From Flavobacterium poyangense (GTDB lineage: Bacteria > Bacteroidota > Bacteroidia > Flavobacteriales > Flavobacteriaceae), in assembly GCF_011751075.1 (NCBI RefSeq), contig NZ_JAALLN010000012.1, forward strand, positions 62,001 to 126,000: 64,000 nucleotides of DNA, read 5' to 3'. This document shows positions 1 to 8,221 of this stretch, in pieces; position 1 is the stretch's first letter, and each line of letters begins with the position of its first letter. The notes beneath the pieces were generated by a model. That model ran no database searches. It had not been told where the DNA came from and worked only from the letters and a program-made list of their open reading frames with translations. A program made the position numbers and the translations under genes.

Positions 1-584
1 TTTGCCCAATGGGAATTGATATCAGAAACGGAACCCAACTGGAATGTACCAATTGCACAGCCTGTATTGATGAATGTGATACGATAATGGAAACGGTAGG
101 TTTGCCAAAAGGTCTTATTCGCTATGCTTCTGAAGATGAAATTGAGAAAAAAGCACCATTTCAATTTACAACCAGAATGAAAGGATATACAGCCGTTTTG
201 CTTATACTGTTGAGTGTTTTTGTTGGAATGCTGTTTTTAAGAACAGATGTTCAGGCAATTATTTTACGACTGCCGGGACAGCTTTTTCAACACAAAGGTG
301 ATAAGATAAGCAATGTGTACACCTACAAGATTGTCAACAAAACAATGAAGGATTATCCGGATATCCATTTTGTGCTGATAGACCAAAAAGGAGAGATTAA
401 AAACGTCGGAAACCAACATTTTAAAGTAGTGAAAGAAGGAATCTCGCAAGGAACTCTTTTTATAGAAATAGATAAGGTTTTGTTAGAAAGTGACAAAACC
501 AAAATCAAAATCGGAATTTATAACGGAAATCAGTTGTTGGAAACATCCACGACAAATTTTTTAGGACCACGAAGTTTTAATTAA
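1..584 (+). CDS. ccoG: Cytochrome c oxidase accessory protein CcoG, C-terminal part (5' truncated by window edge)
   Basis: This is the C-terminal third of CcoG (RdxA/FixG), a membrane iron-sulfur protein needed for assembly of cbb3-type cytochrome oxidase. The reading frame is open from the first bases, and the first full codons give Cys-Pro followed by MGIDIRNGTQLECTNCTAC, the typical second 4Fe-4S ferredoxin motif (CP, then CxxCxxC). One transmembrane helix follows (about residues 62-78 of the visible part), then the periplasmic Ig-like IG_FixG domain. The ATG at base 9 is internal, not the start. ccoH follows after 12 bases, so the two are probably co-transcribed. The N-terminal membrane part lies outside the window. 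Confidence 0.93.
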   Translation, partial: CPMGIDIRNGTQLECTNCTACIDECDTIMETVGLPKGLIRYASEDEIEKKAPFQFTTRMKGYTAVLLILLSVFVGMLFLRTDVQAIILRLPGQLFQHKGDKISNVYTYKIVNKTMKDYPDIHFVLIDQKGEIKNVGNQHFKVVKEGISQGTLFIEIDKVLLESDKTKIKIGIYNGNQLLETSTTNFLGPRSFN

Positions 585-596
585 AATAATACTGCT

Positions 597-1046
597 ATGA
601 AAATTAACTGGGGAACAGGAATAGTAATCGCGTTCGGATTATTTATGACCTTTATTTTATATTTTGTTTTTGAAGTACAATCGAATAGTAAATACGATAA
701 CGACCTGGTTGTCGAGGAATATTACAAACACGATTCGCATTTTCAGGACGAAATGGCAAGAGTTCAAAATGCACATGATCTAAAGAACAAACCTGCTATG
801 ATTTATACAACTGAAGGTTTAAGAATAGCTTTTCCGAACACATTTGAAAGCAAAAAAATAAAAGGAAATATAGTGTTGTACCGACCATCAAACAAGAAGT
901 TTGATTTTGATACCCAAATAACATTAACCGATAATTCACTATTGATTCCGCAGAAAAAATTAATCAAAGGACGCTGGGATGTCAAGATGGAATGGCAATA
1001 TGAGGGAACAAAATACTTGTCGAAAGAAGTGATTTATGTGAATTAA
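597..1046 (+). CDS. ccoH: FixH/CcoH family protein
   Basis: This 149-residue protein fits the FixH/CcoH family, a membrane-anchored factor for cbb3 oxidase assembly. There is one N-terminal transmembrane segment (residues about 7-27). The first residues after it include a conserved-looking acidic-aromatic stretch, EEYYKHDSHFQDEM, as in other Bacteroidota FixH proteins. The rest is a periplasmic beta-rich domain ending in a basic-aromatic strand. It lies 12 bases after ccoG and is followed by a TauE/SafE-like gene, the usual order in flavobacterial cco clusters. The assignment rests on context and topology, because the family is weakly conserved in sequence. Confidence 0.85.
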   Translation: MKINWGTGIVIAFGLFMTFILYFVFEVQSNSKYDNDLVVEEYYKHDSHFQDEMARVQNAHDLKNKPAMIYTTEGLRIAFPNTFESKKIKGNIVLYRPSNKKFDFDTQITLTDNSLLIPQKKLIKGRWDVKMEWQYEGTKYLSKEVIYVN

Positions 1047-1048
1047 AT

Positions 1049-1287
1049 TGTTGTGGGTTGTGGGTTGTGAGTTATGCGAAATGCGAAATGTGAAATGTGA
1101 AATGTGTGATGCGAACTGTGACCTTAATTTGATTTCTAATTGATAGCTTACCGCTTCGGTTAAACCTCTTCTGTCAGGCTGAGCGTAGTCGAAGCCCCCT
1201 CTCGTTAAGATTGACAAACTTTGAAATATTTAAACTCACTTTTCACGCAACTCACAACTCACAACCCACAACCCAGAACTCAAAACC
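1049..1287. repeat. Fold-back repeat with short tandem repeats in both arms
   Basis: The gap between ccoH and the next gene begins with tandem GTTGTGG and GAAATGTG units (1049-1120) and ends with their reverse complement, CTCACAACTCACAACCCAC (1240-1287). The two arms could pair across about 120 bases. The middle carries a copy of the palindromic element CTGAGCGTAGTCGAAG (about 1180-1196). The ORF read on the minus strand here is a translation of repeat sequence, not a gene. Confidence 0.7.
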
Positions 1288-1302
1288 CTAAAAAAAACAA
1301 AA

Positions 1303-2004
1303 ATGTTATACTCCGCTTTTATATTCGGGCTTATCAGTAGTTTTCACTGTGTAGGAATGTGCGGTCCAATTGCGATGATGTTGCCTGTGGATCGTAAGAA
1401 TGAAGCCAAAAAGATAACTCAGATTATTACTTATCATTTAGGGCGATTAACGGCTTACGCAGCAATAGGACTAATTTTCGGACTGTTGGGGCGTGTTTTT
1501 TTTCTGGCAGGATTGCAGCAAAAAATGTCCATTTTTATTGGTGTGGCAATGATATTGATTGTTTTGATTCCTGAAAAAACAGTTTCAAAATACAACTTCT
1601 CAAAACCCGTTTACAAAATCATTTCAAAAATAAAATCTAGTTTAGGGAGTCATTTTAAAAGCAAGAGTTACAAATCACTTTTTATAATCGGCTTATTAAA
1701 TGGATTTCTCCCATGCGGAATGGTGTATGTCGCATTATTTGGCGCAATAGCTATGCAAAGTGCCGGTTTTGGCGTTTTGTATATGCTTTTATTTGGTTTG
1801 GGAACTGTGCCATTAATGACCATTGTAGTGTATTTCAATTCGATAATTACGGTAACATTTAGAAATAGAATTCAGAAAGCGATTCCGTATGTAGCGGTAC
1901 TTATTGGGGTTTTGTTTATATTAAGAGGGCTAGGGCTTGGAATTCCATACCTGTCACCCTCAAATATGAGTTTATTTGTACAGCAGACTCCCAATTGTCA
2001 TTAA
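1303..2004 (+). CDS. TauE/SafE-like (UreH transmembrane type) membrane protein
   Basis: A 233-residue polytopic membrane protein with about six transmembrane helices. It opens with the motif FHCVGMCGP (residues about 14-22), and the second half repeats the pattern as NGFLPCGMVYVAL. This internal duplication with paired Cys-Gly motifs marks the UreH_2 / DsbD-like group often annotated as sulfite exporter TauE/SafE. In Flavobacteria this gene sits at the end of the cco cluster, which suggests a role in metal or thiol handling during cbb3 maturation rather than sulfite export; this is inference. It ends two bases before the convergent hemN stop. Confidence 0.85.
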   Translation: MLYSAFIFGLISSFHCVGMCGPIAMMLPVDRKNEAKKITQIITYHLGRLTAYAAIGLIFGLLGRVFFLAGLQQKMSIFIGVAMILIVLIPEKTVSKYNFSKPVYKIISKIKSSLGSHFKSKSYKSLFIIGLLNGFLPCGMVYVALFGAIAMQSAGFGVLYMLLFGLGTVPLMTIVVYFNSIITVTFRNRIQKAIPYVAVLIGVLFILRGLGLGIPYLSPSNMSLFVQQTPNCH

Positions 2005-2006
2005 AC

Positions 2007-3371
2007 TTAAACGGTCATCGAAAACAAGTTTGTTTCCGGTGATTTTCTTTTTAAATGTAAATCGAAAGCCATACAAACGTTACGGACAAATGGTCTTCCG
2101 GCTTCGGTAATTTTTATTTTATGCGCTTCAATCACGATTAAGTTATCATTTTCCATTTCTTTCAAATCAACTAAAACAGCGGGAAGCTCATTAAAATAAA
2201 GAGCGCTATCGTTCCAGGAAGTTTCAAATCCACAGCTAAGATTTAAAATGTGTTTTCTAATGATCAGGTCCTCGTCGGTAAGCACGTGACCTTTTACAAC
2301 AGGCAATTTATCCCATTCTAATAGTTGGTAATAATCTTCGAGATTCTTAGTGTTTTGAGCAAAACTGTACCAACTGTCGCTAATAGAAGAAACACCCAAT
2401 CCGATCATAAGTTGTGTTTTAGAGGCACTGTAACCCATAAAATTTCGGTGTAGCATATTGTTTTGTGAAGCTTTATATAAACTATCTGTTGTTAAGGCAA
2501 AATGATCCATACCAATTTCATGATAGCCATTTTGAGAAAGTAATTGTTTTCCAATTTCATACAGTTTTCGTTTTTCGGCGTCTTTTGGCAGGTTTTCGTC
2601 ATTAAAACCACGCTGGCCATTTCCTTTTATCCAGGGCACGTGAGCGTAGCTGTAAAAAGCCAATCGATCCGGTTTTAAAGAATTTGTCTTTTCAACGGTA
2701 TCAATTATGTTTTCAATATTCTGAAAAGGCAGTCCGAATATCAAATCGTGGCTGATAGAGGTATAGCCAATTTCTTTTGCCCAAAACGATACTTTTGCCA
2801 CGTTATGGAAGGGTTGAATTCGGTGAATGGCTTTTTGAACTTTTTCAGCATAATCCTGAACGCCAAAACTAACCCGGCGAAAACCTAATTCGTATAATTT
2901 TTTGAGTTGTTCGTAAGTGGTATTGTTGGGATGCCCTTCAAAGCTAAATTCATAATTTTCCGCTTTATTGGCAAAGGAGAAAATCCCATTGATAAGATGC
3001 TCCAAATTGTTTACAGAAAAAAAAGTGGGTGTACCTCCTCCTAAATGTATTTCTTTTATAAGCGGTTTTTCTGTGAAAAGTTTACAATACAAACTCCATT
3101 CTTTTAGCACCGCTTTGATATAAGTTTCTTCTACAGTATGATTTTTTGTAATTCGTTTGTTGCAACCGCAAAAGGTACACATGCTTTCGCAAAACGGAAG
3201 ATGGATGTACAAACTAATCCCGTTCTGAGCGTTGCTTTCTGAAAATGCTTTTTGGAATGATTCAATCCATTTTTGATCTGTAAAAGTGGTCACATTCCAG
3301 TACGGAACAGTTGGATAACTTGTATATCTTGGACCGGGAACATTGTATTTCTGTGTTAGGGAAATTTTCAT
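2007..3371 (-). CDS. hemN: Oxygen-independent coproporphyrinogen III oxidase
   Basis: Radical-SAM enzyme that decarboxylates coproporphyrinogen III to protoporphyrinogen IX without oxygen. The N-terminus MKISLTQKYNVPGPRYTSYP is the canonical HemN start, so I place the start at 3371 rather than the upstream in-frame ATG at 3395. The cluster-binding motif is present as CESMCTFCGC (CxxxCxxCxC). It is followed by the HLGGGTPTFF glycine-rich segment and the GVQDYAEKVQKAIHRIQ region. The length (454 residues) is normal. It faces the cbb3 assembly genes, and a palindromic FNR-like site lies about 50 bases upstream; both fit a low-oxygen regulon. Confidence 0.95.
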   Translation of the reverse strand: MKISLTQKYNVPGPRYTSYPTVPYWNVTTFTDQKWIESFQKAFSESNAQNGISLYIHLPFCESMCTFCGCNKRITKNHTVEETYIKAVLKEWSLYCKLFTEKPLIKEIHLGGGTPTFFSVNNLEHLINGIFSFANKAENYEFSFEGHPNNTTYEQLKKLYELGFRRVSFGVQDYAEKVQKAIHRIQPFHNVAKVSFWAKEIGYTSISHDLIFGLPFQNIENIIDTVEKTNSLKPDRLAFYSYAHVPWIKGNGQRGFNDENLPKDAEKRKLYEIGKQLLSQNGYHEIGMDHFALTTDSLYKASQNNMLHRNFMGYSASKTQLMIGLGVSSISDSWYSFAQNTKNLEDYYQLLEWDKLPVVKGHVLTDEDLIIRKHILNLSCGFETSWNDSALYFNELPAVLVDLKEMENDNLIVIEAHKIKITEAGRPFVRNVCMAFDLHLKRKSPETNLFSMTV

Positions 3372-3422
3372 AAAAATGGATTTTGAATGTATCAAAATTA
3401 GGTATTGAGGCTAATCTATAAA

Positions 3423-3436
3423 ATGATAAATATCAT
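3423..3436. promoter_or_regulatory. FNR/CRP-like palindromic operator upstream of hemN
   Basis: The sequence ATGATAAATATCAT is a near-perfect dyad with TGAT-N4-ATCA half-sites, close to the FNR/FixK consensus TTGAT-N4-ATCAA. It lies about 50 bases upstream of the chosen hemN start, a normal activator position. No FNR-family gene is in the window, so the regulator is inferred. Confidence 0.5.
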
Positions 3437-3452
3437 GCTAACAACACAAAAA

Positions 3453-3476
3453 AAAGAGACTCAATTGAGTCTCTTT
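3453..3476 (-). terminator. Rho-independent terminator after 3506-3976
   Basis: Perfect 12 bp dyad, AAAGAGACTCAA paired with its complement. On the minus strand it is followed by a T run. It lies about 30 bases downstream of the stop of the gene at 3506-3976 and would insulate hemN. Confidence 0.8.
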
Positions 3477-3505
3477 ACAGAATTAAATAATTAACCAACA
3501 TTAAA

Positions 3506-3976
3506 TTAAATAGAATCCTGAATTATCTTAAGCCATTTTTTTGCAAATTGATGATCTTGATAAGCGCTTATTTGTTTGATACGGTCATCATCGAAATCAT
3601 AGAATGGAATTGTAATTTTTTTTGAGGTTTCTTTTTCCTGAAACTCGAAATCGATTTTTAGAATGGTGTCTGAACCGGATTCAGAAGTCGGTACCAATTT
3701 ACAGGAGGAAATCGTTTTTAAATCTACATAGGTAGATTCCTGTTGATTTTGATTGAAATTCATCAAAATGAATTTCTTGTTTTTCTGATCAATAGTAAGT
3801 GTTTTATTGCTTTGTGATTCTGTTAAATCAAAATCCTGTGGATGATTTGGGTTGAATCTTTTTTTGATGTCTAAAATTTTTGCTTTGTTTACTGCATTTG
3901 TTCTTGCAGAAAAATATACAGGGATGGCTACTATGATCGCAATCACAATACCCATAATAGTTACAGTTGTATCCAT
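3506..3976 (-). CDS. Hypothetical membrane-anchored protein
   Basis: A 156-residue protein of unknown function. It starts with one hydrophobic helix (residues about 5-23, IMGIVIAIIVAIPVYFSA), then a short basic stretch (KAKILDIKKRF), then a soluble mixed alpha/beta domain without recognisable catalytic motifs. The C-terminal part alternates strands and helices and ends with an aromatic-basic helix (KKWLKIIQD). A single-pass anchor with the domain on the cytoplasmic side is plausible from the basic residues after the helix. It is monocistronic: a clear terminator follows it and it is separated from its upstream neighbour by about 108 bases. Confidence 0.65.
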   Translation of the reverse strand: MDTTVTIMGIVIAIIVAIPVYFSARTNAVNKAKILDIKKRFNPNHPQDFDLTESQSNKTLTIDQKNKKFILMNFNQNQQESTYVDLKTISSCKLVPTSESGSDTILKIDFEFQEKETSKKITIPFYDFDDDRIKQISAYQDHQFAKKWLKIIQDSI

Positions 3977-4084
3977 TTTGTTTTTGAAGTTTAATTGAAT
4001 GAAATAGTAAACCGTTTTCGCAAGGAAAACTGTTTAATGACTTTGGAAGAAAGAATTTCTTCCGACTGAAATTTCAAAAACGAA

Positions 4085-4432
4085 TTACCAAAAATAATGG
4101 GAAGGATAGAGCAGAAGTAATATTCTTTTACTCTGATTTAAATGTTGATTAGCAAAATTTGATGCAGATTTTACTGTCTGATGACTGGGAATTGTCATCA
4201 CTATAGCGTCAAACCATTTCGCTAGGTTTGGATAGCTGGTTTTGACATTTGCAACAAAATGATAACTGGATTGAGGTTGTATGAAAGCTAAAGAATCGGA
4301 TAATTCAATAGAGAACGTCGTATCCCTTTTTTTTGTTTCAGTTTTTTCTACAGCCATTTCATTCGCCTGGCAGGCAAAGAAACTAACAATCAAGAGTGAA
4401 ACAAAAATAAGGGTTCGACGAATCCAGTTCAT
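4085..4432 (-). CDS. Hypothetical small secreted or lipoprotein
   Basis: A 115-residue protein of unknown function. Residues 1-20 form a signal peptide with a possible lipobox (SFFAC, Cys20) followed by QANE, so it may be an outer-membrane-directed lipoprotein. The rest is low in recognisable motifs; the last 30 residues are basic and aromatic. The reading frame is intact, but no family is recognised, and the unusual C-terminal hydrophobic run (RILLLLYPSHYFW) could mean the true frame ends earlier through a frameshift. It lies upstream of nothing obvious and shows no operon partner. Confidence 0.45.
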   Translation of the reverse strand: MNWIRRTLIFVSLLIVSFFACQANEMAVEKTETKKRDTTFSIELSDSLAFIQPQSSYHFVANVKTSYPNLAKWFDAIVMTIPSHQTVKSASNFANQHLNQSKRILLLLYPSHYFW

Positions 4433-4508
4433 AGCAGCGAATTTAATTCATTAAACACAATTAAAGAAATTTTAAAGAATTAATTAACGCTAAAAAAGGA
4501 TGTTATTA

Positions 4509-4548
4509 TTTTATCCTCAATAGTTTGTTAATACGATTGAGGATAAAA
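4509..4548 (-). terminator. Terminator after doxX-like gene
   Basis: Inverted repeat TTTTATCCTCAAT (4509-4521) and ATTGAGGATAAAA (4536-4548) with a 14 base loop. It lies directly after the stop of the gene at 4554-4976 and is AT-rich on both sides. Confidence 0.75.
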
Positions 4549-4553
4549 CAATA

Positions 4554-4976
4554 TTATTTTTGCATTTTGAAATAATAATCAGCTGAATGTTTTCCACCTC
4601 CATAGAACAAGAAGAAAATACAAACCAATAAAACCACTATCGCTACGATTAGGTTTTCAGAATGCATATGTCCCATGGAATTTACGAGAACGGCTCCAAA
4701 TAGTATGGGTAATTGTGCTGCAATTGCCCAACGGGTAAGTAATCCAAAGAAAATCATGATTCCTCCAATCATATGTGCAGGCGCAATATAATGTAAGAGA
4801 AACATTCCACCGCCATATTGGTCTATTGGAGAAATTAAATCATGCAGATATTGAATGTTGGTTACAAATGAAACTCCTTTCATAAATAAAAATACACCCA
4901 ATACAATACGTACTAAATCTACTGGCAAATAAGTGTGCGAATTAGCCCATTTATTCAAACTTTTTACATTTTCCAT
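4554..4976 (-). CDS. DoxX family membrane protein
   Basis: A 140-residue protein with four predicted transmembrane helices and the DoxX pattern: a first helix LVRIVLGVFLFMKGVSFV, a small polar loop, then helix 2 with APAHMIGGIMIFFGLLTRWA, and two more helices. DoxX-like proteins are small inner-membrane proteins linked to thiol or quinone redox balance in other bacteria; the function of this one is unknown. It carries a terminator directly downstream and is probably transcribed alone. Confidence 0.85.
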   Translation of the reverse strand: MENVKSLNKWANSHTYLPVDLVRIVLGVFLFMKGVSFVTNIQYLHDLISPIDQYGGGMFLLHYIAPAHMIGGIMIFFGLLTRWAIAAQLPILFGAVLVNSMGHMHSENLIVAIVVLLVCIFFLFYGGGKHSADYYFKMQK

Positions 4977-5097
4977 GATGTTACGTGATTATAAATTACA
5001 TACTAAGTTAATAATTTTTAATCATATAATTATTTTTAAGTGCCTGAAAATAAGTTTTTTGCTTTTAATTTAACGTATTTTAAGAATCCCTTAAAAA

Positions 5098-6726
5098 TTA
5101 CACCTGAATTACGCCCAAATTAAATGGCTTTTGGATCGGAGCATGATTGGCTGCCTCAATTCCCATAGAAATCCAGGTACGGGTGTCTAGAGGGTCAATA
5201 ATGGCGTCTGTCCATAATCTCGAAGCAGCGTAATAAGGTGAGGTCTGTTCGTCGTAACGTGCTTTTATTTTGGTGAATAGTTCTGTTTCTTTGGCTTCGT
5301 CTACAATTTCTCCTTTGGCTTTAAGTGACGAGGCTTCAATTTGAGCCAATACTTTTGCAGCCTGAGTTCCACCCATAACAGCAAGTTCTGCACTTGGCCA
5401 GGCAAAAATCAATCTTGGGTCGTATGCTTTTCCGCACATCGCATAATTTCCGGCTCCATAAGAATTACCAACAATTACAGTAAACTTGGGAACTACCGAA
5501 TTACTCACGGCATTTACCATTTTGGCCCCGTCTTTTATGATTCCGCCATGTTCCGATTTAGATCCGACCATAAAACCGGTCACATCTTGTAAAAAGACCA
5601 AAGGAATTTTCTTCTGGTTGCAATTGGCAATAAAACGGGTTGCTTTATCGGCACTATCAGAGTAAATAACACCTCCAAATTGCATTTCTCCCTTTTTGGT
5701 TTTAACTACTTTTCTTTGATTGGCTATGATACCAACCGCCCAACCATCGATTCTGGCATAACCGGTAATCAAAGACTGCCCGTAGCCATCCTTGTAAGCT
5801 TCAAATTCAGAATTGTCAACCAGACGATTGATGATTTCCATCATATCGTATTGTTCGTTTCTGGCTTTTGGCAGGATTCCGTAGATATCTTTAGGCTCTA
5901 ACGCCGGTTTTTCGGCTTTGATTCGGCTGAATCCGGCTTTATCAAAATCACCTATTTTATCTACTATATTTTTTATTTTATCTAAAGCATCTTTATCGTC
6001 TTTGGCTTTATAATCGGTTACACCGGAAATTTCGCAATGTGTTGTTGCTCCTCCTAAAGTTTCATTGTCGATTGTTTCGCCAATAGCTGCTTTTACCAGA
6101 TAACTTCCCGCAAGAAAAATACTCCCGGTTTTATCTACAATTAAAGCTTCATCGCTCATAATTGGAAGATAAGCACCACCGGCAACACAACTGCCCATTA
6201 CAGCAGCTATTTGAGTAATTCCCATACTGCTCATTTGAGCATTATTTCTGAAAATACGTCCAAAGTGTTCTTTATCGGGGAAAATTTCATCTTGTAGTGG
6301 CAGATACACACCGGCGCTGTCAACCAAATAGATAATAGGCAATCTGTTTTCCATTGCAATTTCCTGCGCACGTAAGTTTTTCTTTCCCGTAATAGGAAAC
6401 CATGCTCCGGCTTTAACAGTGGCATCATTGGCTACTACTATACATTGTTTTCCTTTTATGTATCCTATTTTTATAACCACACCACCCGATGGGCAGCCAC
6501 CATGTTCAGCATACATTCCGTCTCCGACAAATCCTCCGATTTCGATACTTTTAGTATTTTCGTCCAACAGATAATCGATACGTTCGCGGGCTGTCATTTT
6601 GCCTTCTGCATGAAGTTTTGCGATTCGCTTTTCGCCTCCGCCCAATTTGATTTTGGCAAATCTATGTTTTAAATCAGAAAGTAATAATTTATTGTGATCT
6701 TCGTTTTTATTGAAGTTTAAATCCAT
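5098..6726 (-). CDS. Acyl-CoA carboxylase, carboxyltransferase (beta) subunit, methylcrotonyl-CoA type
   Basis: Biotin-dependent carboxyltransferase subunit, 542 residues, a usual length for the methylcrotonyl/propionyl-CoA carboxylase beta family. It shows both crotonase-fold halves: the N-terminal half has GGCPSGGVVIKIGYI, LVDSAGVYLP and MGSCVAGGAYLPIMSDE, and the C-terminal half has FLQDVTGFMVG and GNSYGAGNYAMCGKAYDPR. These motifs resemble methylcrotonyl-CoA carboxylase (leucine breakdown) more than propionyl-CoA carboxylase. No biotin carboxylase or biotin carrier gene is adjacent, so its alpha subunit must be encoded elsewhere. Substrate assignment is by motif resemblance only. Confidence 0.88.
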   Translation of the reverse strand: MDLNFNKNEDHNKLLLSDLKHRFAKIKLGGGEKRIAKLHAEGKMTARERIDYLLDENTKSIEIGGFVGDGMYAEHGGCPSGGVVIKIGYIKGKQCIVVANDATVKAGAWFPITGKKNLRAQEIAMENRLPIIYLVDSAGVYLPLQDEIFPDKEHFGRIFRNNAQMSSMGITQIAAVMGSCVAGGAYLPIMSDEALIVDKTGSIFLAGSYLVKAAIGETIDNETLGGATTHCEISGVTDYKAKDDKDALDKIKNIVDKIGDFDKAGFSRIKAEKPALEPKDIYGILPKARNEQYDMMEIINRLVDNSEFEAYKDGYGQSLITGYARIDGWAVGIIANQRKVVKTKKGEMQFGGVIYSDSADKATRFIANCNQKKIPLVFLQDVTGFMVGSKSEHGGIIKDGAKMVNAVSNSVVPKFTVIVGNSYGAGNYAMCGKAYDPRLIFAWPSAELAVMGGTQAAKVLAQIEASSLKAKGEIVDEAKETELFTKIKARYDEQTSPYYAASRLWTDAIIDPLDTRTWISMGIEAANHAPIQKPFNLGVIQV

Positions 6727-7064
6727 AAGAAATTGATGTTTTTACAAAATAGTCTGCGCTAATTTACAAAATCAATTGAAATAAATGGGATTCTGTAAAT
6801 TTTTAATAAAAGCTTTCTGTTATTTTTTTGACAGCAATTCTAAAATCTCCGGCTTTCAATGCGCGAAGTATTGTAATAAAAAGTGGGAGTCTCAATACCA
6901 TGAGATTCCTTCTTCCTTTTTTTGCTTTAACAGAGATTCGTTAGAAATAATACTATTTTAGGTTCTAAAGTTGCTTTTAATGTCAATTTACTTGAAGAAT
7001 AACTAGTCACATTTCCGTTTTTTTAGTTCTGAAACAGTCTCTTTTTATTACACAAAATCTAAAA
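6727..7064. other. 338-base intergenic region without a gene
   Basis: AT-rich spacer between the carboxylase gene and the second lpxD copy. I see no ORF with a plausible start, no strong hairpin and no member of the repeat families found elsewhere in the window. The part next to 6726 should hold the carboxylase promoter, but no clear TAnnTTTG box stands out. Confidence 0.5.
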
Positions 7065-8063
7065 TCATCTTTTAGAATCGCTGACCATTTTTTTTAAAAG
7101 AACCCATTGTTTTAGGGAATCACGGGATTCAATGGCTGGATAGCCCAGTATTTTTTTTCCGGCGGGAATATCAGTGACAACGACACTGGCAATACCAATA
7201 CTAGTACCATCCCCAACACTAACATGGTCTTTTATCCCAGCTCCACCGGCAAGAACAACACCGTTTCCTAAAGTGACAGAACCTGATAAACCACTGTTTC
7301 CGGCAATGATGCAAAATTTGCCAAGTTTGCAATTGTGTCCGATTTGAACTAAATTATCAATTTTACAGCCGTCACCAATAATTGTTGAGCTGAATTTTGC
7401 ACGATCTACACAGGTGCTTGCTCCAATTTCAACTCCGTTTCCGATAATTACATTTCCAATCTGCGGAATTTTGACTACCCCTCTTTCATTACAAGGGCGG
7501 AATCCGAAACCATCTGCACCTATTGTTGCATTCGGATGAATAATACAATCGCTACCGATCTGACAACGTTCACGAATTACGGTTCCTGACCAAATTATGG
7601 TGTTTTTGCCAATGATACATTCGTCGAGAATAGTGACATTGGGGTAAAGGATTACATTGGCCGCAATTTCTACTTTTGGACCTACATAACAACCGGCACC
7701 AATTTTACTTCCTTCTCCAATAACGGCAGTTTCATCAATGACCGCTGTTCTGTGTATTTGATTATGAAACAATGGAGGAGGCGGGGCAAAAAGGGCAAGG
7801 ATTTGTGACATTGCCAAATCGGCATTTTTTACTTTAATAAAGGCGCGATTATTTCCGGGTTCAATCGAAATATCTTTATTGACAACTGCTATTGACGCTT
7901 TAGAAGATCCCCATAATTTTTCATATTTTTTGCTTCCTATGAAAGAAATGTCAGAAGTTGATGCTTTTTCCAATTGTTCTGTTGCGGTTATATTTTGCGA
8001 AGTGAAGCCATAAATTTCACCTTTTAGAACTTCGTTTATTTCTTGAATGGAGTAAGATTTCAT
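7065..8063 (-). CDS. lpxD: UDP-3-O-acylglucosamine N-acyltransferase, second tandem copy
   Basis: LpxD transfers a 3-hydroxyacyl chain to the glucosamine amine in lipid A synthesis. This 332-residue copy has the N-terminal uridine-binding domain (about 1-100) and a left-handed beta-helix of hexapeptide repeats (about 105-300). The catalytic His lies in VQIGHNCKLGKFC. It is highly similar along its whole length to the neighbour at 8222-9220, from MKSYSIQEINEV to the C-terminal helix, so it arose by tandem duplication. Divergence is strongest near the C-terminal coils (GGAGIKDHVSVGDGTSIGIAS). It could have shifted acyl specificity; both copies keep the catalytic motif. Confidence 0.9.
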   Translation of the reverse strand: MKSYSIQEINEVLKGEIYGFTSQNITATEQLEKASTSDISFIGSKKYEKLWGSSKASIAVVNKDISIEPGNNRAFIKVKNADLAMSQILALFAPPPPLFHNQIHRTAVIDETAVIGEGSKIGAGCYVGPKVEIAANVILYPNVTILDECIIGKNTIIWSGTVIRERCQIGSDCIIHPNATIGADGFGFRPCNERGVVKIPQIGNVIIGNGVEIGASTCVDRAKFSSTIIGDGCKIDNLVQIGHNCKLGKFCIIAGNSGLSGSVTLGNGVVLAGGAGIKDHVSVGDGTSIGIASVVVTDIPAGKKILGYPAIESRDSLKQWVLLKKMVSDSKR

Positions 8064-8182
8064 AAATACAATTTGATATAGCTATTCTTTTATTTTAAGT
8101 AAGTTATCTTATTGCGTTGTATTTAATATTCTTCTTTTTATAGGTGTTGTAATTAAAAATATATTTGTCGCTTAAGGCAAAA

Positions 8183-8208
8183 AAAAACAGAAGCAAGCTT
8201 CTGTTTTT
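8183..8208 (-). terminator. Terminator between the two lpxD genes
   Basis: Stem ACAGAAGC / GCTTCTGT flanked by A and T runs. It lies 14 bases downstream of the stop of the 8222-9220 copy and separates the transcription of the two copies. Confidence 0.85.
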
Positions 8209-8221
8209 GTATATCGTTGAA

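Noticed and set aside
1049..1120. Possible CRISPR array or microsatellite from the GAAATGTG units
   Set aside because: Units are 7-8 bases, contiguous and degenerate, without 25-40 base repeats or unique spacers, and no cas gene is present.
960..1217. Minus-strand ORF of 85 residues with RRGLTEAVSYQ and GGFDYAQPDRRG
   Set aside because: It translates the CTGAGCG-GTCGAAG palindrome and the GAAATGTG tandem units; the same phrase, FDFAQPD, appears at 19323-19646 from another copy of the repeat. It overlaps the end of ccoH in antisense.
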